A program made the position numbers and the translations under genes. From Rugalucina vietnamica (Eukaryota > Mollusca > Bivalvia > Lucinida > Lucinidae), in contig OZ024870.1 of NCBI GenBank assembly GCA_964017185.1, positions 21,227,621 to 21,291,620 of the forward strand: DNA of 64,000 bases. The letters are read 5' to 3'. The notes below the pieces were generated by a model. The model was given only the letters and a program-made list of their open reading frames with translations, had not been told where the DNA came from and ran no database searches. How positions within the stretch are numbered: the first letter of the stretch is position 1; the number at the start of each line of letters is the position of its first letter. Positions 33,763 through 44,977 of this stretch are shown here, piece after piece.

Positions 33763-33920
33763 GATTTTTCTTCAGTTTTAATGATGGCCGTATACTTGTA
33801 GACACCACGCTCCCCACTGTGCATTTTGGTTCAGAATTAAGTAGTGACTACATTAGCATTATCATCATTAATAACATCCTAATTATTTTGGGTTTTGCAC
33901 CATATAAGTATTTTATGGTG
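33763..33920. other. Upstream flank of the GPCR half
   Basis: No promoter element or exon is evident. Retroelement homology starts just beyond. Confidence 0.35.
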
Positions 33921-34300
33921 ACTTGGTTTACGAATTTCAGAAAAATCACAACAGGCTACAGACGTATAGGTTATAACTTGAATGTTAAGCGACAGTCTGC
34001 ATGTTTATATTTAACCCAATCATGGTTGATAACTATACTGCCTTCTTTAATTGCACGCCGGCGGGTCGGGCGTCAGACTCTATGATGGCCCCGACATATA
34101 GCTATTCATTTTAATTGCTTGGGGCCGGAGCTTCTTGTCTGTTGCTTGGCCCACCGGGGTTCAGCTGGTGTTTTTCTTTTGCTCCGGGTTTAAGTAAGTT
34201 ATTCGGCGCTAAGGGATCTCCATCGTCGGGCAGCTTACTGATTCTGTTGAGTCCTCGGTTTTGGTTCATCAGTGAGGCTCATTTTTATGTAACTTCAACA
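33920..34300 (+). pseudogene. Retroelement 3' end, decayed copy
   Basis: This is the same element as 48710-50000. Shared blocks are ttttatggtgacttggttta, ggttataacttgaatgtta, aacccaatcatggttgataa, gcttggcccaccggggttc and ggatctccatcgtcgggcag. About 45 bp of the coding part is deleted between short direct repeats (aattt-ag). No intact frame. Confidence 0.75.
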
Positions 34301-34437
34301 AGATTAGCCTTATAGTGCCTTGTTACACACCAGCTGTAAGGCCAATAAGATTAGCCTTATAGTGCCTTGTTACACACCAGCTGTAAGGCCAACAAGATTA
34401 GCCTTATAGTGCCTTGTTACACACCAGCTGTAAGGCT
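34301..34437 (+). repeat. Tandem repeat, 47 bp x 3
   Basis: agattagccttatagtgcct starts at 34301, 34348 and 34395. Units are almost identical, and each contains cttgttacacaccagctgta. Confidence 0.95.
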
Positions 34438-34679
34438 ATGTCACATAACCATGGCTAAAGTTTATCAACCCATATAACCCACCTTCACATTTTGCTTGCA
34501 TAAATATGACGAAGATTGATTGTTCTATTGTAATATCCAGTGCATTTCATGATTGATTGATTGAAAGACTGCTTAGAATATACAATGATGATTTACAAAC
34601 ACTGACATCATTTTAGAGCCAAGTTCTGAAATATAAGATGTGTTTTATTTTGGTTCAGATTCATAAGCGTTTAGGAATC
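34438..34679. other. Unassigned sequence
   Basis: No gene or repeat recognised. Confidence 0.4.
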
Positions 34680-35520
34680 TCAGCCCTTTTTGTATGAGGG
34701 GAAATGACTTAACGACACTTATCGTTATCTACGTTACCATATGACAAGATACTAGGCGACATGCATTAAGGTGGCTTTGTGTTAGTATTAAGCTTGTAAC
34801 CATTAAAACAATGGTAATTTTAGACTGAAAATTCGTCATTGAATTGAGTTGTCCCCCAATGACCCTTCAAGAAACTATAATATGTATTTTCAAATACGTA
34901 TAATTCAAATACATATAAGTGTATGTAGGCAAGCAAGAAGAACACAAGTTTCACTCAACGGCATGACAGTTGCAAACAAAGTCCAAACATTGTTGGTTAA
35001 ATAATTTCGACAGCAGACTTACTTGCAAACACTAAATTATTTCGAAGCAAATCCTTACAACTTGTTTCTTCTCAGCCCTCTGTATAAAGGTGATGTTCTT
35101 GCGGTATCTTGACGTTATCTACGTTACCAATGACAAACCACTCGGTAACAATCATTAAGGTGTCATTGGGTTATGATGAGTTTACCATTCAGACAATGCC
35201 AAATTTTAACTAGAAATGTGTCGCTGAATTGTACTATTCCCTGGTGTCCCTTTGAGAATGACTAAGTATTATTTAGTTATACATGTAAATATATGTATAC
35301 TTGCAAGTGTGGACGACACAAGTTTCAATATATGACATGCAGCTGCAAAGAAAGTACAAACTTTCATGTAAACTAATTCGGATAACAGACTTTTTTCAAA
35401 AATATTTCCACACATTTGCGTTAGAAATTCGATGTACTGTTTGTTCATATGGAACGACTTATGCATATTTTGTTACATACGTTACCATACGTGGTACAAT
35501 GAATTACGTAGTATGTTCAT
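34680..35520 (+). repeat. Diverged long tandem repeat, about 390 bp
   Basis: gttatctacgttacca occurs at 34724 and 35114 and as gttacatacgttacca at 35472. Around these, cattaaggtg, acacaagtttca and tgca...aaacaaagt/aagaaagt blocks recur in the same order. Two units and part of a third, roughly 65-70% alike by eye. Confidence 0.6.
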
Positions 35521-35842
35521 AGAAAAGCATCTGTTTAAGCATATTTTCCTATTTGCTAATTCGTGTGTTTGTTTTAACACTAAACTTCATAAATATATAC
35601 CAAATGTTGATTTTATGGCGATTTTCATGAAATTGGCAAGATGTCACGTACGTAACGCATTCAAAAGGCCGCTACGTCCAAACGCCGCAACGGCCAGAGT
35701 GCTAACAAGTGTCATTTTGAAGGGAATCGGATGGGCTTTTAGAAAATTATATTCTACAAAAATCCCCGGCATTGTGCACCAGGGTCTTCTGGTTCCTCAA
35801 AGTCTATTTGACACAATGAGGAGCGATCTCATGCAAGTCTAG
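35432..35842 (+). CDS. Hypothetical open frame, weak candidate
   Basis: A 136-codon frame. The first third overlaps the diverged tandem repeat and is unlikely to be coding. The second half (from MAIFMKLARCHVRNAFKR) is rich in basic residues and free of repeats, ending LFDTMRSDLMQV just before a stop. I recognise no domain. It could be the last exon of an unknown gene or chance; chance is more likely. Confidence 0.15.
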   Translation: MYCLFIWNDLCIFCYIRYHTWYNELRSMFIEKHLFKHIFLFANSCVCFNTKLHKYIPNVDFMAIFMKLARCHVRNAFKRPLRPNAATARVLTSVILKGIGWAFRKLYSTKIPGIVHQGLLVPQSLFDTMRSDLMQV

Positions 35843-35862
35843 CAAACTTGTTCGAATCAAAT

Positions 35863-36096
35863 GAGCCGCCTCGTGGGAAAACCAACAATGTGGTTTCCGA
35901 ACAGGAACGACACAAATCAGGCTGTACAGTCACAGAAGCAGGCTAGAAGCTTGAAATTTCGGATTTAAGAAGAAGAGAAAATGTACTATCCGTGTAGCGA
36001 AAACAAAATCGCTGATCAGCTTCGCGGTTACCGCGAAGCTGATCTGCGTCTTTGTTTTCGCATATGCAGATTGTTGGTTTTCTCATGAGGCGGCTC
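35863..36096 (-). mobile_element. Family B hairpin MITE, copy 6
   Basis: The ends gagccgcctcgtgggaaaac and gttttctcatgaggcggctc frame the hairpin gatcagcttcgcggt/accgcgaagctgatc. The target duplication is AAAT (35859-35862, 36097-36100). Confidence 0.92.
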
Positions 36097-36659
36097 AAAT
36101 TATGCTATTCTCTTGAAATAAGCTTTTTAAGTATTAGTGTTGTTACTTTTATGTCGTCTTCATCAGTGACGTCACATCTGACGTAATAGGGTGCTCCAGG
36201 AACCCCACTTTTCAGTATTCTCTATATCATCTGTAAACAGGGAAAAATTAAACGTTAGGTTAGGTTTGTTTTGGTAAGTATGACTTAACAGTCTCATTCA
36301 TGATAGATTTGCCTGTCTATGTATTGACATCCCACTTCAAATTTTTACAATTGCAGTAATTGTGTCTGGCTCAGATTTAAAGGGTCACTGGTGAGACTTG
36401 AGTAGCCGAAACCGCAGTATGGCCCACCCCCTATTAAAGGAATGTTTTACTTTTTATTTCCTTGGTATTGATCACTGCTATCACTATCAAACAAATCAAC
36501 ACGACTCTGTAGGTATTCGTTCCAGGAGCTCTCGAGCCGGATTCCGGTACTTTACCATTTGGCCAACGCGCTGAACGAAAAGTGAAAAGTACAAAATTTA
36601 CAACTGTTTCAATTCCCAAAGATAACATACTTCACCGGATGGACCCACAGCTATATGCC
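36097..36659. other. Mostly unassigned; holds family H block
   Basis: At 36378-36432, aagggtcactggtgagactt, gtagccgaaaccgcagtatg and gcccaccccct match, inverted, the block at 45262-45330. This defines a small dispersed repeat of unknown class. A possible tRNA-like tail (aggagctctcgagccggatt) near 36525 is too weak to call. Confidence 0.45.
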
Positions 36660-36850
36660 TACTATTTATGGATGATGTGACTAAACCACGTTTCCTTGGC
36701 AGGCTCTGACTTGAGCGGTTAACCAGTAATCAGATGGTCGGTCAGTAGTTTAGAGGCTTTGCCTGGAGGCACAAGCAGCCCATCTATTTCTCCTAGGTCA
36801 CAATGGGCGGGTTCCATATTCCCACCGACCACCCTTGTATGAAATTGAAA
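36660..36850 (-). repeat. Family C fragment, minus strand
   Basis: Reverse-oriented C: aaaccacgtttccttggcag, gagcggttaaccagtaatca, ggaggcacaagcagcccatc and ttcccaccgaccaccctt. It includes the C 5' end but not the tail. Confidence 0.75.
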
Positions 36851-37015
36851 TTGATAAGACAACCAAAAGACAGCTTTGGCCCCTATTAATTTTAGAAGTT
36901 CTAAAATTAATAAGTACAAGTGTACCAAGTTGTTCTTTCTGAACTTAAAGTGTTTCGGCACCCTTATTTGATATGTACTTCAAATTGAAGAGCTTTCAAA
37001 ACCATGAATTTTGAT
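36851..37015. repeat. Left part of an inverted pair flanking the LINE
   Basis: cttaaagtgtttcggcaccc, tacttcaaattgaagagctt and attttgatataaa are inverted relative to 40225-40325 (aagctcttgaatttgaagta, gggtacc, cactttaaa). The LINE appears to sit inside a foldback-type repeat. Confidence 0.55.
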
Positions 37016-37019
37016 ATAA

Positions 37020-37807
37020 AATTGATATACAAGAATACAAGAATACAAGAATACAAATTTTATTTATAGTCGGACATTTTAACAATAAACATTAGCTATG
37101 TATAGCTATTAACCGACTTACATTTATATCAATACATACAATACATGTAATAAAGTCAATACATACAATACATGTAATAAAGTATAAGATGAAAGCACAT
37201 TTGAATCATAAGAAAATACAAACCTTAAAAAGTCGTAATCGTTGCAAGCAACATAGTAAATATATATTAAACTGATAATTAATATATTATATATTAAATT
37301 GCATCATCATTTGCATTTCTTTAATACCTTTAAATAAAAAATAGATAGTTAAATACACCTATATAGTAATTAGAGTTTCAATTAAGCTATTACTTACATT
37401 ACGGAAACATTTCCGTTTGCACAAAATATTCTATAATTCAGCTGATTTTGATTGTATTTCTGCATTAATTACACTTGTTGTCCATAAAATCATGTATTTT
37501 GAGTATCTGTTATGATCACCTCATCGATTCCATAATATCAAATACCCACAATATATGATTTTATGGATAAATATCAAAAATTGATAATTTCATACCTACC
37601 CCTGATTTCCCCCATTTTTACTATATGTAAGGTGCAAATCCGGGGTAGCTTTCATACGGAGATGTTTCCATGATGAAACAATATTACATTGACTATTTAA
37701 AACAAAGTTAGATAAATAATCCATAGAACCTTAAAGCATCATATGAGTTGTAAATTTTGACAAAGGGGGTTCTTAAAACATTAAACAAACAGACCAATGA
37801 ACAAAAT
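37020..37807 (-). repeat. LINE 3' region and octamer tail
   Basis: Between the RT stop and about 37020 the minus strand ends in repeats of the octamer ttgtattc (37028-37055). Short tandem tails of this kind are known for CR1- and L2-like LINEs. A family G MITE occupies 37395-37672. Confidence 0.6.
37395..37672 (+). mobile_element. Family G MITE, copy 1
   Basis: The ends are attacggaaacatttccg and cggagatgtttccatgat (inverted repeats). Interior landmarks are gattttgattgtatttctgc and ggtgcaaatccggggtagct. The second copy is at about 63428-63645. Confidence 0.6.
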
Positions 37808-39738
37808 TTAACAGTTTGAACAAAACGAGCATGAGCAGGTCCCTCCGCTCCATGTGCCAATTTGAGCCTTGAAATTTTCAAAATTTGATATGTCCCTGAA
37901 GCTTTGAGGCAGGGAATTCCACAATTTAGCAGCATCAGAGCGGAAGGATCTGACACCATAAGCGTTTGTCCTCACCTGTGGTACTTTTACTGTATTTGTG
38001 TACCTAAAACAATAAGAATGAGATTTATATGATAAAAGGTCATTTAAATATAAAGGTGTTTGATTGTTTAAAATTTTAAAAGCTTCCAGTGCTATTGCCC
38101 TCTGTCGTCTGACTTTCAGTGAAGGTAACCGTGATCTTTCTAGTAAAGTGTCATAGTTAGAATTGTAGTCCTGATAAATAAATCTAAGGGCTCTTTCCTG
38201 AATTTTCTCAATTTTCTTAGTATTAACTTCTCCACAAAAATGCCAGACAAGAGGACAATAGTTGAAATTTGACATAATAAATGAATAGTAAACATTTAGT
38301 TTCCCCAGTCTGCATAAATTCCTACCTATCCTTTTCAACACATTGAGCTGCCTAGATGCCTTTTTACATACATTGGATATATGAAGATTAAAATTCAGTT
38401 TAAAATCTATAGTAACACCCAAAAGTTTAACATGTTCCTCACAATTTATAACATTGTTTTCAAGATTGAATGTTATATTTTCATCCATAGCATGTTTGCC
38501 GACAGCTAAGGCTTGAAATTTGTCCGGGTTTGCTTTCATATGATTTTCAGCAAACCATTTAATCAGTCGCAAACTGTCCTCCACAAGGTTGGAAACCAGT
38601 TTGGACAGATCATGGTCTGCAGCAGACACAGTATTGTCATCTGCATAGTTGTACAATTTGCAGTTTTTAATGACATGGAAAATATCATTCAAAAATATGT
38701 TGAAAAGGACAGGACCGAGTATGGATCCCTGAGGCACACCCTTGAGGATTGGTTGAAAATCGCTTTTGAAAGTTCCAAGTTTTACGCATTGCTTCCTATT
38801 ACTTAGATAACTCTTTAATAGTTTGACTGCATTTTCAGACACACCATACGCTTTTAGTTTTAGAAGGAGCAGGTCATGGGACAAACAATCAAAAGCTTTC
38901 GAAAGATCCATTAGAATAGCTGCTACATACTTGTTTTCATCTAAAGCCTGCTTCCAGTCTTCAATTATTCTCAGGAGTGTGCTCTGGCATCCATATCCGG
39001 GTCGGAAAGCAGAAAGATAAACATTAAAGTGTTGACTAAAAAACTCACTTAATTGTTCATTTATAGCTCTTTCATAAATTTTTGAAATTACAGGTAAAAT
39101 ACTAACAGGGCGATAGTTTTCCTTATCAAGATTGCTATTCTTTTTGTGTAATGGGGTAACCATTGCATTTTTTGTACTGTCAGGAAATTCCGAGCGCTCG
39201 ATAGTCAAGTTGATAAGGTCTGTCAGTGGTTTGACAATCACAGGCCTTGCCAACTTCAATACCTTTGCCGAAATTCCATCATGACCTGTTGCCTTTTTTA
39301 CATTTAGTCTGCCAATCTGTTTACTAACAAAATCTTCATCAACAGGCTTGAAGTTAAGAGCTGATTGCACTGTTAGATTCTCCTGTATTTTCAAAAGACT
39401 TGGGTGTTCATTATTTATGGGAACAAAGTTGTCTCCTATATTTTTAGCCACATTTACAAAAAAATTGTTAAAAATGTCACAGACTTCTTGCTGGTCATTT
39501 ATGAGCCTATCATTTTCAAGTAAAATTGTGTCCTTCTGTACATAATTGCTTTTATTAGATAAGAAAGGCTTAACTGTCGGCCAAAAATCTTTGGCCTTGC
39601 AGCCGCCAACACATCTTTCAATAAAATATTGATTTATGGATTTTCTTTTCAATTTAGTTACAAGATTTCGTTGCTGCCTAAATTTTTCCCAATTGCTTGA
39701 GGAATAAAAATTGGCTGAGAAATAAGAAAGTTATAGGC
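37808..39738 (-). CDS. LINE reverse transcriptase, 5'-truncated, intact frame
   Basis: A non-LTR retrotransposon ORF2 fragment. The 614 codons from ATG 39652 have no internal stop, and the frame extends upstream (NWEKFRQQRNLVTKLKRK) to a stop near 39738. Counting from that ATG, RT motifs are NYRPVSILPVISKIYER (about 179-195), MDLSKAFDCLSHD (248-260) and GVPQGSILGPVLFN (305-318). Next come YADD (336-339, the catalytic pair) and LLGVTIDFKLNFNLHI. The C-terminal part ends in a Cys cluster, CSCSFCSNC. The endonuclease domain is missing, so the copy is dead on arrival. Motif style and the octamer tail suggest a CR1/L2/Rex-type clade; jockey-like is the alternative. Confidence 0.92.
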
Positions 39739-40220
39739 AATTTAAGATACAAAAAAATGATTATATGAGCGCCGCCATTTTGTTTTTCGTTTAGTTTTCA
39801 TATTTTTTATTAAAATCAAAATAAACACTGAGCTCAACTATAATAAATACTTCTTCAAGCATTTGGGTCAGTTAGTTATACATTCGGAAGAAAGATTTTT
39901 TTTCAAAATCGCCCGAGAAATAGAGCAATAAGAGCAATTTGAAAACATTCAAAATAGCCGCCAGGAGTCTACTTTTGGTAATGCATGGAGTCTAAATTAA
40001 AACTGAAGAAATCGAATCAAATGAATTTTTCCGAATATTTTCATATCAAACTTTAAAGGCTGTTTATTTCTCGCAACAGGCAATATTGTTAATCGAATTG
40101 GCACACATTCTGTGTTAAAGGAATCCTTCAGTTTTGATTTTATCCTAATTTTTTAACCTCAACTAGAAAACAAAATGGCGGCCGTCCATATTCCATACTT
40201 AATTATCCATAATTTTCTTA
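39739..40220. repeat. Inverted-repeat element flanking the LINE 5' end
   Basis: gcgccgccattttgtttttc with tttattaaaatcaaaa at the left pairs with ttttgattttatcctaat and gaaaacaaaatggcggccg at the right (about 40130-40187). The middle is unassigned. Confidence 0.5.
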
Positions 40221-40667
40221 TTAGACCACCGATTTTCATCAAATTTATATCAAAATGCTTGGTTTTTAAAGCTCTTGAATTTGAAGTAAACATCATTTAA
40301 GGGTACCAAAACACTTTAAACACACCTAAAACGGAAGGAAGCGACATGACATTTTGTGCTTAGATAGTTATGACTTTCTGGCTTGAAAATCACCTGTGGC
40401 ATTCACATAAATCGTCCTAATGTACTCTTTTTATGTAGTGCATCTTAACTGCGCAAGCGAGAAAGTAAGTAGACCAACCCAACAGAACTTGACAAGTCAA
40501 GAAGTAGGCTACTTAGGAGAATGTTAAACACTTTGTTCATGTAATAGTGAATGTATACTGCATGGTTACAATGAACTTCTGACATGCAACTGCTGAAAGA
40601 GCATGTCTCCACAGATCCATGGTCTAATTTCGTAGGTTTCTCTCCAGTCGCATTTTCTCCATTAAGT
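40221..40667. other. Right part of inverted pair, then unassigned
   Basis: 40225-40325 mirrors 36955-37015. The rest shows no gene. Confidence 0.4.
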
Positions 40668-40860
40668 GTGGCCGGGTTAGAATATGGGCACCGCCTATTG
40701 GGGCCGAAAGAAATAGATGAGCTGCTTGTGCCTCATGGCAAACTTATACGCTGCTGATTGGCTGTCTTATCACTGGTTAACCGCTCAGGTCTGAACCTGC
40801 CCAGGAAAAGTGGTTTAAGTCAAACCATCCATACAAAAAAGCCTCATGGTTGTTTCAGAA
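40668..40860 (+). repeat. Family C 5' part
   Basis: gccgggttagaatatgggc, gccgaaagaaatagatgagc, tggttaaccgctcaggtctg and gcccaggaaaagtggtttaa are followed by loss of homology. Confidence 0.75.
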
Positions 40861-40924
40861 CGATTGATTGATATCATCATTTGATATCTGTCGTTTCTGT
40901 ATTTTTATTTATATATATTTTATT

Positions 40925-41110
40925 GAATTCCATTTTTGGTACTCGTTAAAACCGCTCACGTTTTGAGCAAAAATATAGAAAATATCATTTTTTTCTGATG
41001 AAATTTTTCATTTTTTGTGTCTGAAAAAAGTCTCTGTATATTGGATAGGCAAGTTTTCGCAACTTGTTCAGAAATCCCTAAAACAGACTTTCTGTTGAAC
41101 GAATTGTCGC
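40925..41110 (+). mobile_element. Family D half-copy
   Basis: ggtactcgttaaaaccgctc, ttttgagcaaaaata and ctctgtatattggataggca through gcaagttttcgcaacttg correspond to the right half of the copy at 63147. Confidence 0.65.
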
Positions 41111-41181
41111 CTGAGTCAAATGTAGACTGTAAGTGCTAGACCCGTGAATGCAGCTGCTTTTGAAATCAAAGATGACAAAAT

Positions 41182-41409
41182 TCACAAGGGAAAACCAACA
41201 CTTTACATATGCGAAAACAAAGACGCTGATCAGCTTTGCACTAACTGCACAGCTGATCAGCGCCTTTGTTTTCGCTACAGGGATAGTACAATCTCTCTTC
41301 TTCTCAATTCCAAAACTTAAAGCTTCTATCTTTTTTCTGTGCTTGTACAGCTATGTTTGTGTCTAACCTGATCGGAAACCGCATTGTTTGTTTGCCCATC
41401 ACGCGGCTC
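41182..41409 (+). mobile_element. Family B hairpin MITE, copy 7
   Basis: The left terminus is shortened. The hairpin gatcagctttgcact/actgcacagctgatc is slightly mismatched. The right end is cacgcggctc. The target duplication is AAAT (41178-41181, 41410-41413). Confidence 0.82.
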
Positions 41410-41915
41410 AAATAATAAAACAGTTCGGAAAATATAGGAACCTCTCAAGTCTTCCTGGCTGAAGTAATTTTAGTCTAAAATCGTGTTAATGTGGTGATTT
41501 GACCTTTGTATAATTTCTAGTTCGACCTCGTGGTTTTGTCTGACCTAATTTTCAAAGCTTTTATGTTGGAAATTTAGCCTTATTACCGACCCGACCAGAG
41601 GTACTTAAACTGAAGTATCTTAAGCCTGAATATGTTAAATTACGTCATTGGTGGCACGAGAGTATACTCGATAAAACACTTATTATCTAGGGGTACAGAC
41701 GTACCCTGCTCATGACTGATTGAGAGCAAGAGAAAGTCCAAGTCTACCAAATCTTCCATGTGCAAACCGAGAGAGCTCGTGTTTCGATTTGCCAAAACGT
41801 TCATAGCTCACGTTTTGCCGTCATATTTTATCAGATTTTCATATTTTCATCCCGGCCAATTTTGGACAAATAGTGCAAAATATTGAATTGGAAGCTGGGC
41901 GGTGATGTTTTGTAT

Positions 41916-41959
<44 letters not shown>

Positions 41960-42500
41960 CTTTGTGCTTGTGTGAGTGAGGGACTCCAGTAGCCTATTCG
42001 GTTAGACTACCGGGTAGGTCCAAGTCATGCGTTTCAAAGCAAGCTGTATCTTATTGATTTGTTATGCGTTAACATGAAAACACCTTAAAAATCTTATATA
42101 TTCGCAAAATATTTAAAAAATGATTATCATGCATTGATGATATCACAGCATGTTATGATTATTGAAATAGTTTGTGGCTCTCGGTGTCAGGAGGGGCAAA
42201 GTTCATCGCGTGCTTTTATCCATTCAGTGATATGAAGAGACATTGCAGGTGTTAAGTTACACCATACTCACTCCCAAAAATAAAATTTGAAGAAAAATGC
42301 GCACAAGTGCAAAAAAGGGGTAACCGAGTGATCAGGTTAGAGAAAGGGGTGCTGACTGACGAAGTGACAACGACATTTTAGATTTGGATTGAACGACGAA
42401 CAATCACTGTCCGATATTATATGTATGTACGAAAATAGTTAATGAAATGATTAAGAAACGGTCTATAAAAACCATATTCTTACTAACAAACACTGTAATG
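41410..42500. other. Unassigned; CA microsatellite
   Basis: An (AC)n tract of about 19 units spans 41918-41957. The rest shows no recognisable gene or repeat. Confidence 0.5.
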
Positions 42501-42565
42501 GAGGTAAATTAGGCAATGATCAGGAAATCAGAAAAATTCCCACTCCAAGAACCGAGGCTGGAAAA
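42500..42565 (-). repeat. Retroelement 3' terminus fragment
   Basis: Reverse complement of the tail at 49960-50010: ggcaatgatcaggaaatcag, attcccactccaagaaccga. Confidence 0.6.
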
Positions 42566-42654
42566 AAACAACTAAAGAAACAATCATGTACTCCTATACA
42601 AAGAAAACATACTACATCACACGTGTATGATTTTCGAGAGTAGTTAAGACAAGG

Positions 42655-42920
42655 CTGGTCGGGTGGGAATAAGGGCCGCCGTTCATTGGGGCTGTGAGAA
42701 ATATTACCGCTCAGGTCTGAGTCTGCCCTGGAAAGTGATTCAAGTCCAACCATCTATATATACAAGCCTTAGTTGTTTACGTGGGTGGTTATATTCTCAA
42801 GCACATGTTGGGTGTCATAATATCCTAATGTTGGGTAGAAGTCTCATAAACTGGAGACACCGACCCGACATTACCATTGCTGTTTTCTTTGACGCTAAGC
42901 CACGGGCCAAACAAACAAGT
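42655..42920 (+). repeat. Family C copy
   Basis: tggtcgggtgggaataaggg, ctcaggtctgagtctgccct, gtgggtggttatattctc, gttgggtagaagtctcataa and caaacaaacaag. A deletion removes the ggcaaagctt segment. Confidence 0.75.
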
Positions 42921-43381
42921 CAGGCAGACCTAACATGGCATTTATACTATGACCGGTTTACATTCATTTTTAAACTTCATTTTCAACAAGAGGGTGGTCG
43001 GGTGTGAAAATGGGCCTTGTTTTTGGGCCTAAAGAAATCGATGGCCTGCTTCTGCCGGCTGCTTTTGTCTCCAGGCTTATACAAATCTGCTTCTGCCGGC
43101 TGCTTGTGTCTCCAGGCTTATACAAGACTGCTTCTGTCGGCTGCTTGTGTCTCCAGGCTTATACAAAACTGCTTCTACCGGCTGCTTGTGTCTCCAGGCT
43201 TATATAAGACAAGATCTTGTATAAGCCTGGAGACACAAGCAGCCGGCAGAAGCAGACCATCGATTTCTTTAGGCCCAAAAATGGGCAGGGCCCATATTCA
43301 CACCCGACCACCCTCTTGGTGAAAACGAAGTTTAAAAATGAATGTAAACCGGTCATAGTATAAATGCCAAGTTAGGTCTGC
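42921..43381. repeat. Large palindrome with internal 39-bp repeats
   Basis: Left arm caggcagacctaacatggca through tggtcgggtgtgaaaatggg; right arm cccatattcacacccgacca through tgccaagttaggtctg. The centre is acaagatcttgt (43209-43220). The left arm contains four tandem units of ctgcttctgccggctgcttg plus tgtctccaggcttatacaa, while the right arm has one, so the arms pair except for a loop of extra units. The sequence is derived from family C 5' ends in head-to-head orientation. Confidence 0.9.
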
Positions 43382-43632
43382 ATACAATACTGACCATCTG
43401 ATTACTGGTTAACCGCTCAGGTCTAAGCCTGCCCAGTAAACGTGGGTCAAGTCAATTTATCCATACGCGTAACTGAGCCTTTTTGTCTATGTAGGTTGGT
43501 TATAATTTGAAGCACATTTTGGATGCCATGACATCCTAATTTTGGTTACAAGTCTAAAAAATGGAGACAACGTCCCGACATGACCATAGCTGTTGACTGC
43601 GGCGTTACGCATCAATTCAAACAAACAAACAG
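43382..43632 (+). repeat. Family C copy, lacking its 5' end
   Basis: tactggttaaccgctcaggt through ttgactgcggcgttacgcat and aaacaaacaaac. It directly follows the palindrome. Confidence 0.75.
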
Positions 43633-43889
43633 TTCAAAGTTTTCAACAAATTATTAGGCTATTCTTTATTTTAATTTGTTATTATCATTTTTTGTTTGTT
43701 TGATTGTTTATTTTGCTTTCGTTTGAATGCAATACAAGATCGTGTATTCAATAGCTTGTTTGCGATACCAGGAATAACTTTAAGAGCGTTTATTATAAAG
43801 ATCTTTAAAGATAGTTAAAGGGAACTAACTAAACTCTATCATTTCAACTGCACAACATCGTGTAAGGTGCCGTTTAGGTGTAATTACGC
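43633..43889. other. Unassigned sequence
   Basis: AT-rich, no gene seen. Confidence 0.4.
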
Positions 43890-44060
43890 AAAAATGGTAC
43901 AAAGATAGGAAAAGGAGCAATCAGAAAAAAGATTCCCACTCCAAAAATCGAGGTGGGAAAACTAAATTAACAATCAGGAACTTATACCATGAAAACATGT
44001 CGTAAACCGAATTGGCAGCTATTTTCCCAATAGTAGTAGTTATTTGTAAATATGCAGTAG
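43890..44060 (-). repeat. Retroelement 3' terminus fragment
   Basis: aaaatggtacaaagatagga, ccactccaaaaatcgaggtg, acaatcaggaacttatacca and gcagctattttcccaatag are inverted relative to the tail of the element at 48710-50000. Confidence 0.75.
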
Positions 44061-44977
44061 TTATTTGTAAATATGCCACATGCCCTTGGTATAGCGGGGA
44101 CTACTTTTAACCCCTGCTAAAACCTCCGCATTGCGGGGACAGTCCGCGCTTTTGGACAGTCGGTTGGTAAAACCACGTCTGTTTTCCCCACAGTTTCGGT
44201 TATCTTTACATTATACTGGCCCCATTGCCTATAACACACAGTCCGGGTCACAGACTGTGTAAAAGTCAAATCCCGACTAGGTACACAACGGCATCTGTAT
44301 CTACCAGATATCTATTCAGTTGTTCAGCCAGTGTCTAGGACAATGATGTGACCGGTGTTGCTAGGAACAGTTGCAACCGCCAAACGTCGCGCAGAGATGA
44401 GTCACATGACCCTGCTTAGCAACCATAGATTGTGGGAACTCTTGAATGGCGGATTTGCTGTGATTTAGGATAGTCACATTCATGGATATACAGGATATTC
44501 CTGCTCTTAATGTGATCCCAAGGGTTCTGCTAGGCGTCATTTCTTTTCTCGCCTGGAAAGTGATGAGCTCTATGGCCTATGTCACAGAATCAGGAAGGTG
44601 TCTCATTTTCGGCAAAACAGGTGAATGTTCCCGCCAAACAGGAAACACATGACCCAGACAAGACGTCTGTATTGGTGTTGAGGCAGGAAACACAGGAAAA
44701 AGTCTCCATCACAACTTACACACAAATATGCAAGACGCATACGTTATCAGGAGAAGAAAGTTGCTCTAAAAGGTGCTTCTCTCCAACGTGAGCAAACATC
44801 TCGGGACTCTGAAAAGGGTGAAACTGCTGCTCCTAAGGGGGTGGAATCTTTAATCAGAGCAACCTGTCAGTCATTGTGCTACAAAATGTAATAATGAACT
44901 GAAGGAGGTTAAAGACAATAACAACTTTTAAAAGAGATCTGAATGCAAAGGTTGCGGAATCTGTCTCTGGTGTATTA
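44061..44977. other. Unassigned sequence
   Basis: GC content is higher than its surroundings. A 70-codon frame at 44579-44791 is rich in Q, E, K, S and T but shows no domain. I cannot tell an exon from chance here. Confidence 0.35.

Noticed and set aside
33516..34085. 189-codon plus-strand frame
   Set aside because: It is antisense to the GPCR TM1 half and then enters a decayed retroelement; no coherent protein.
44061..44160. Possible short ncRNA or promoter in the GC-richer block (ccccgcaatgcgg-like palindrome)
   Set aside because: Only a weak inverted pairing is visible, with no box elements or conservation to support a call.
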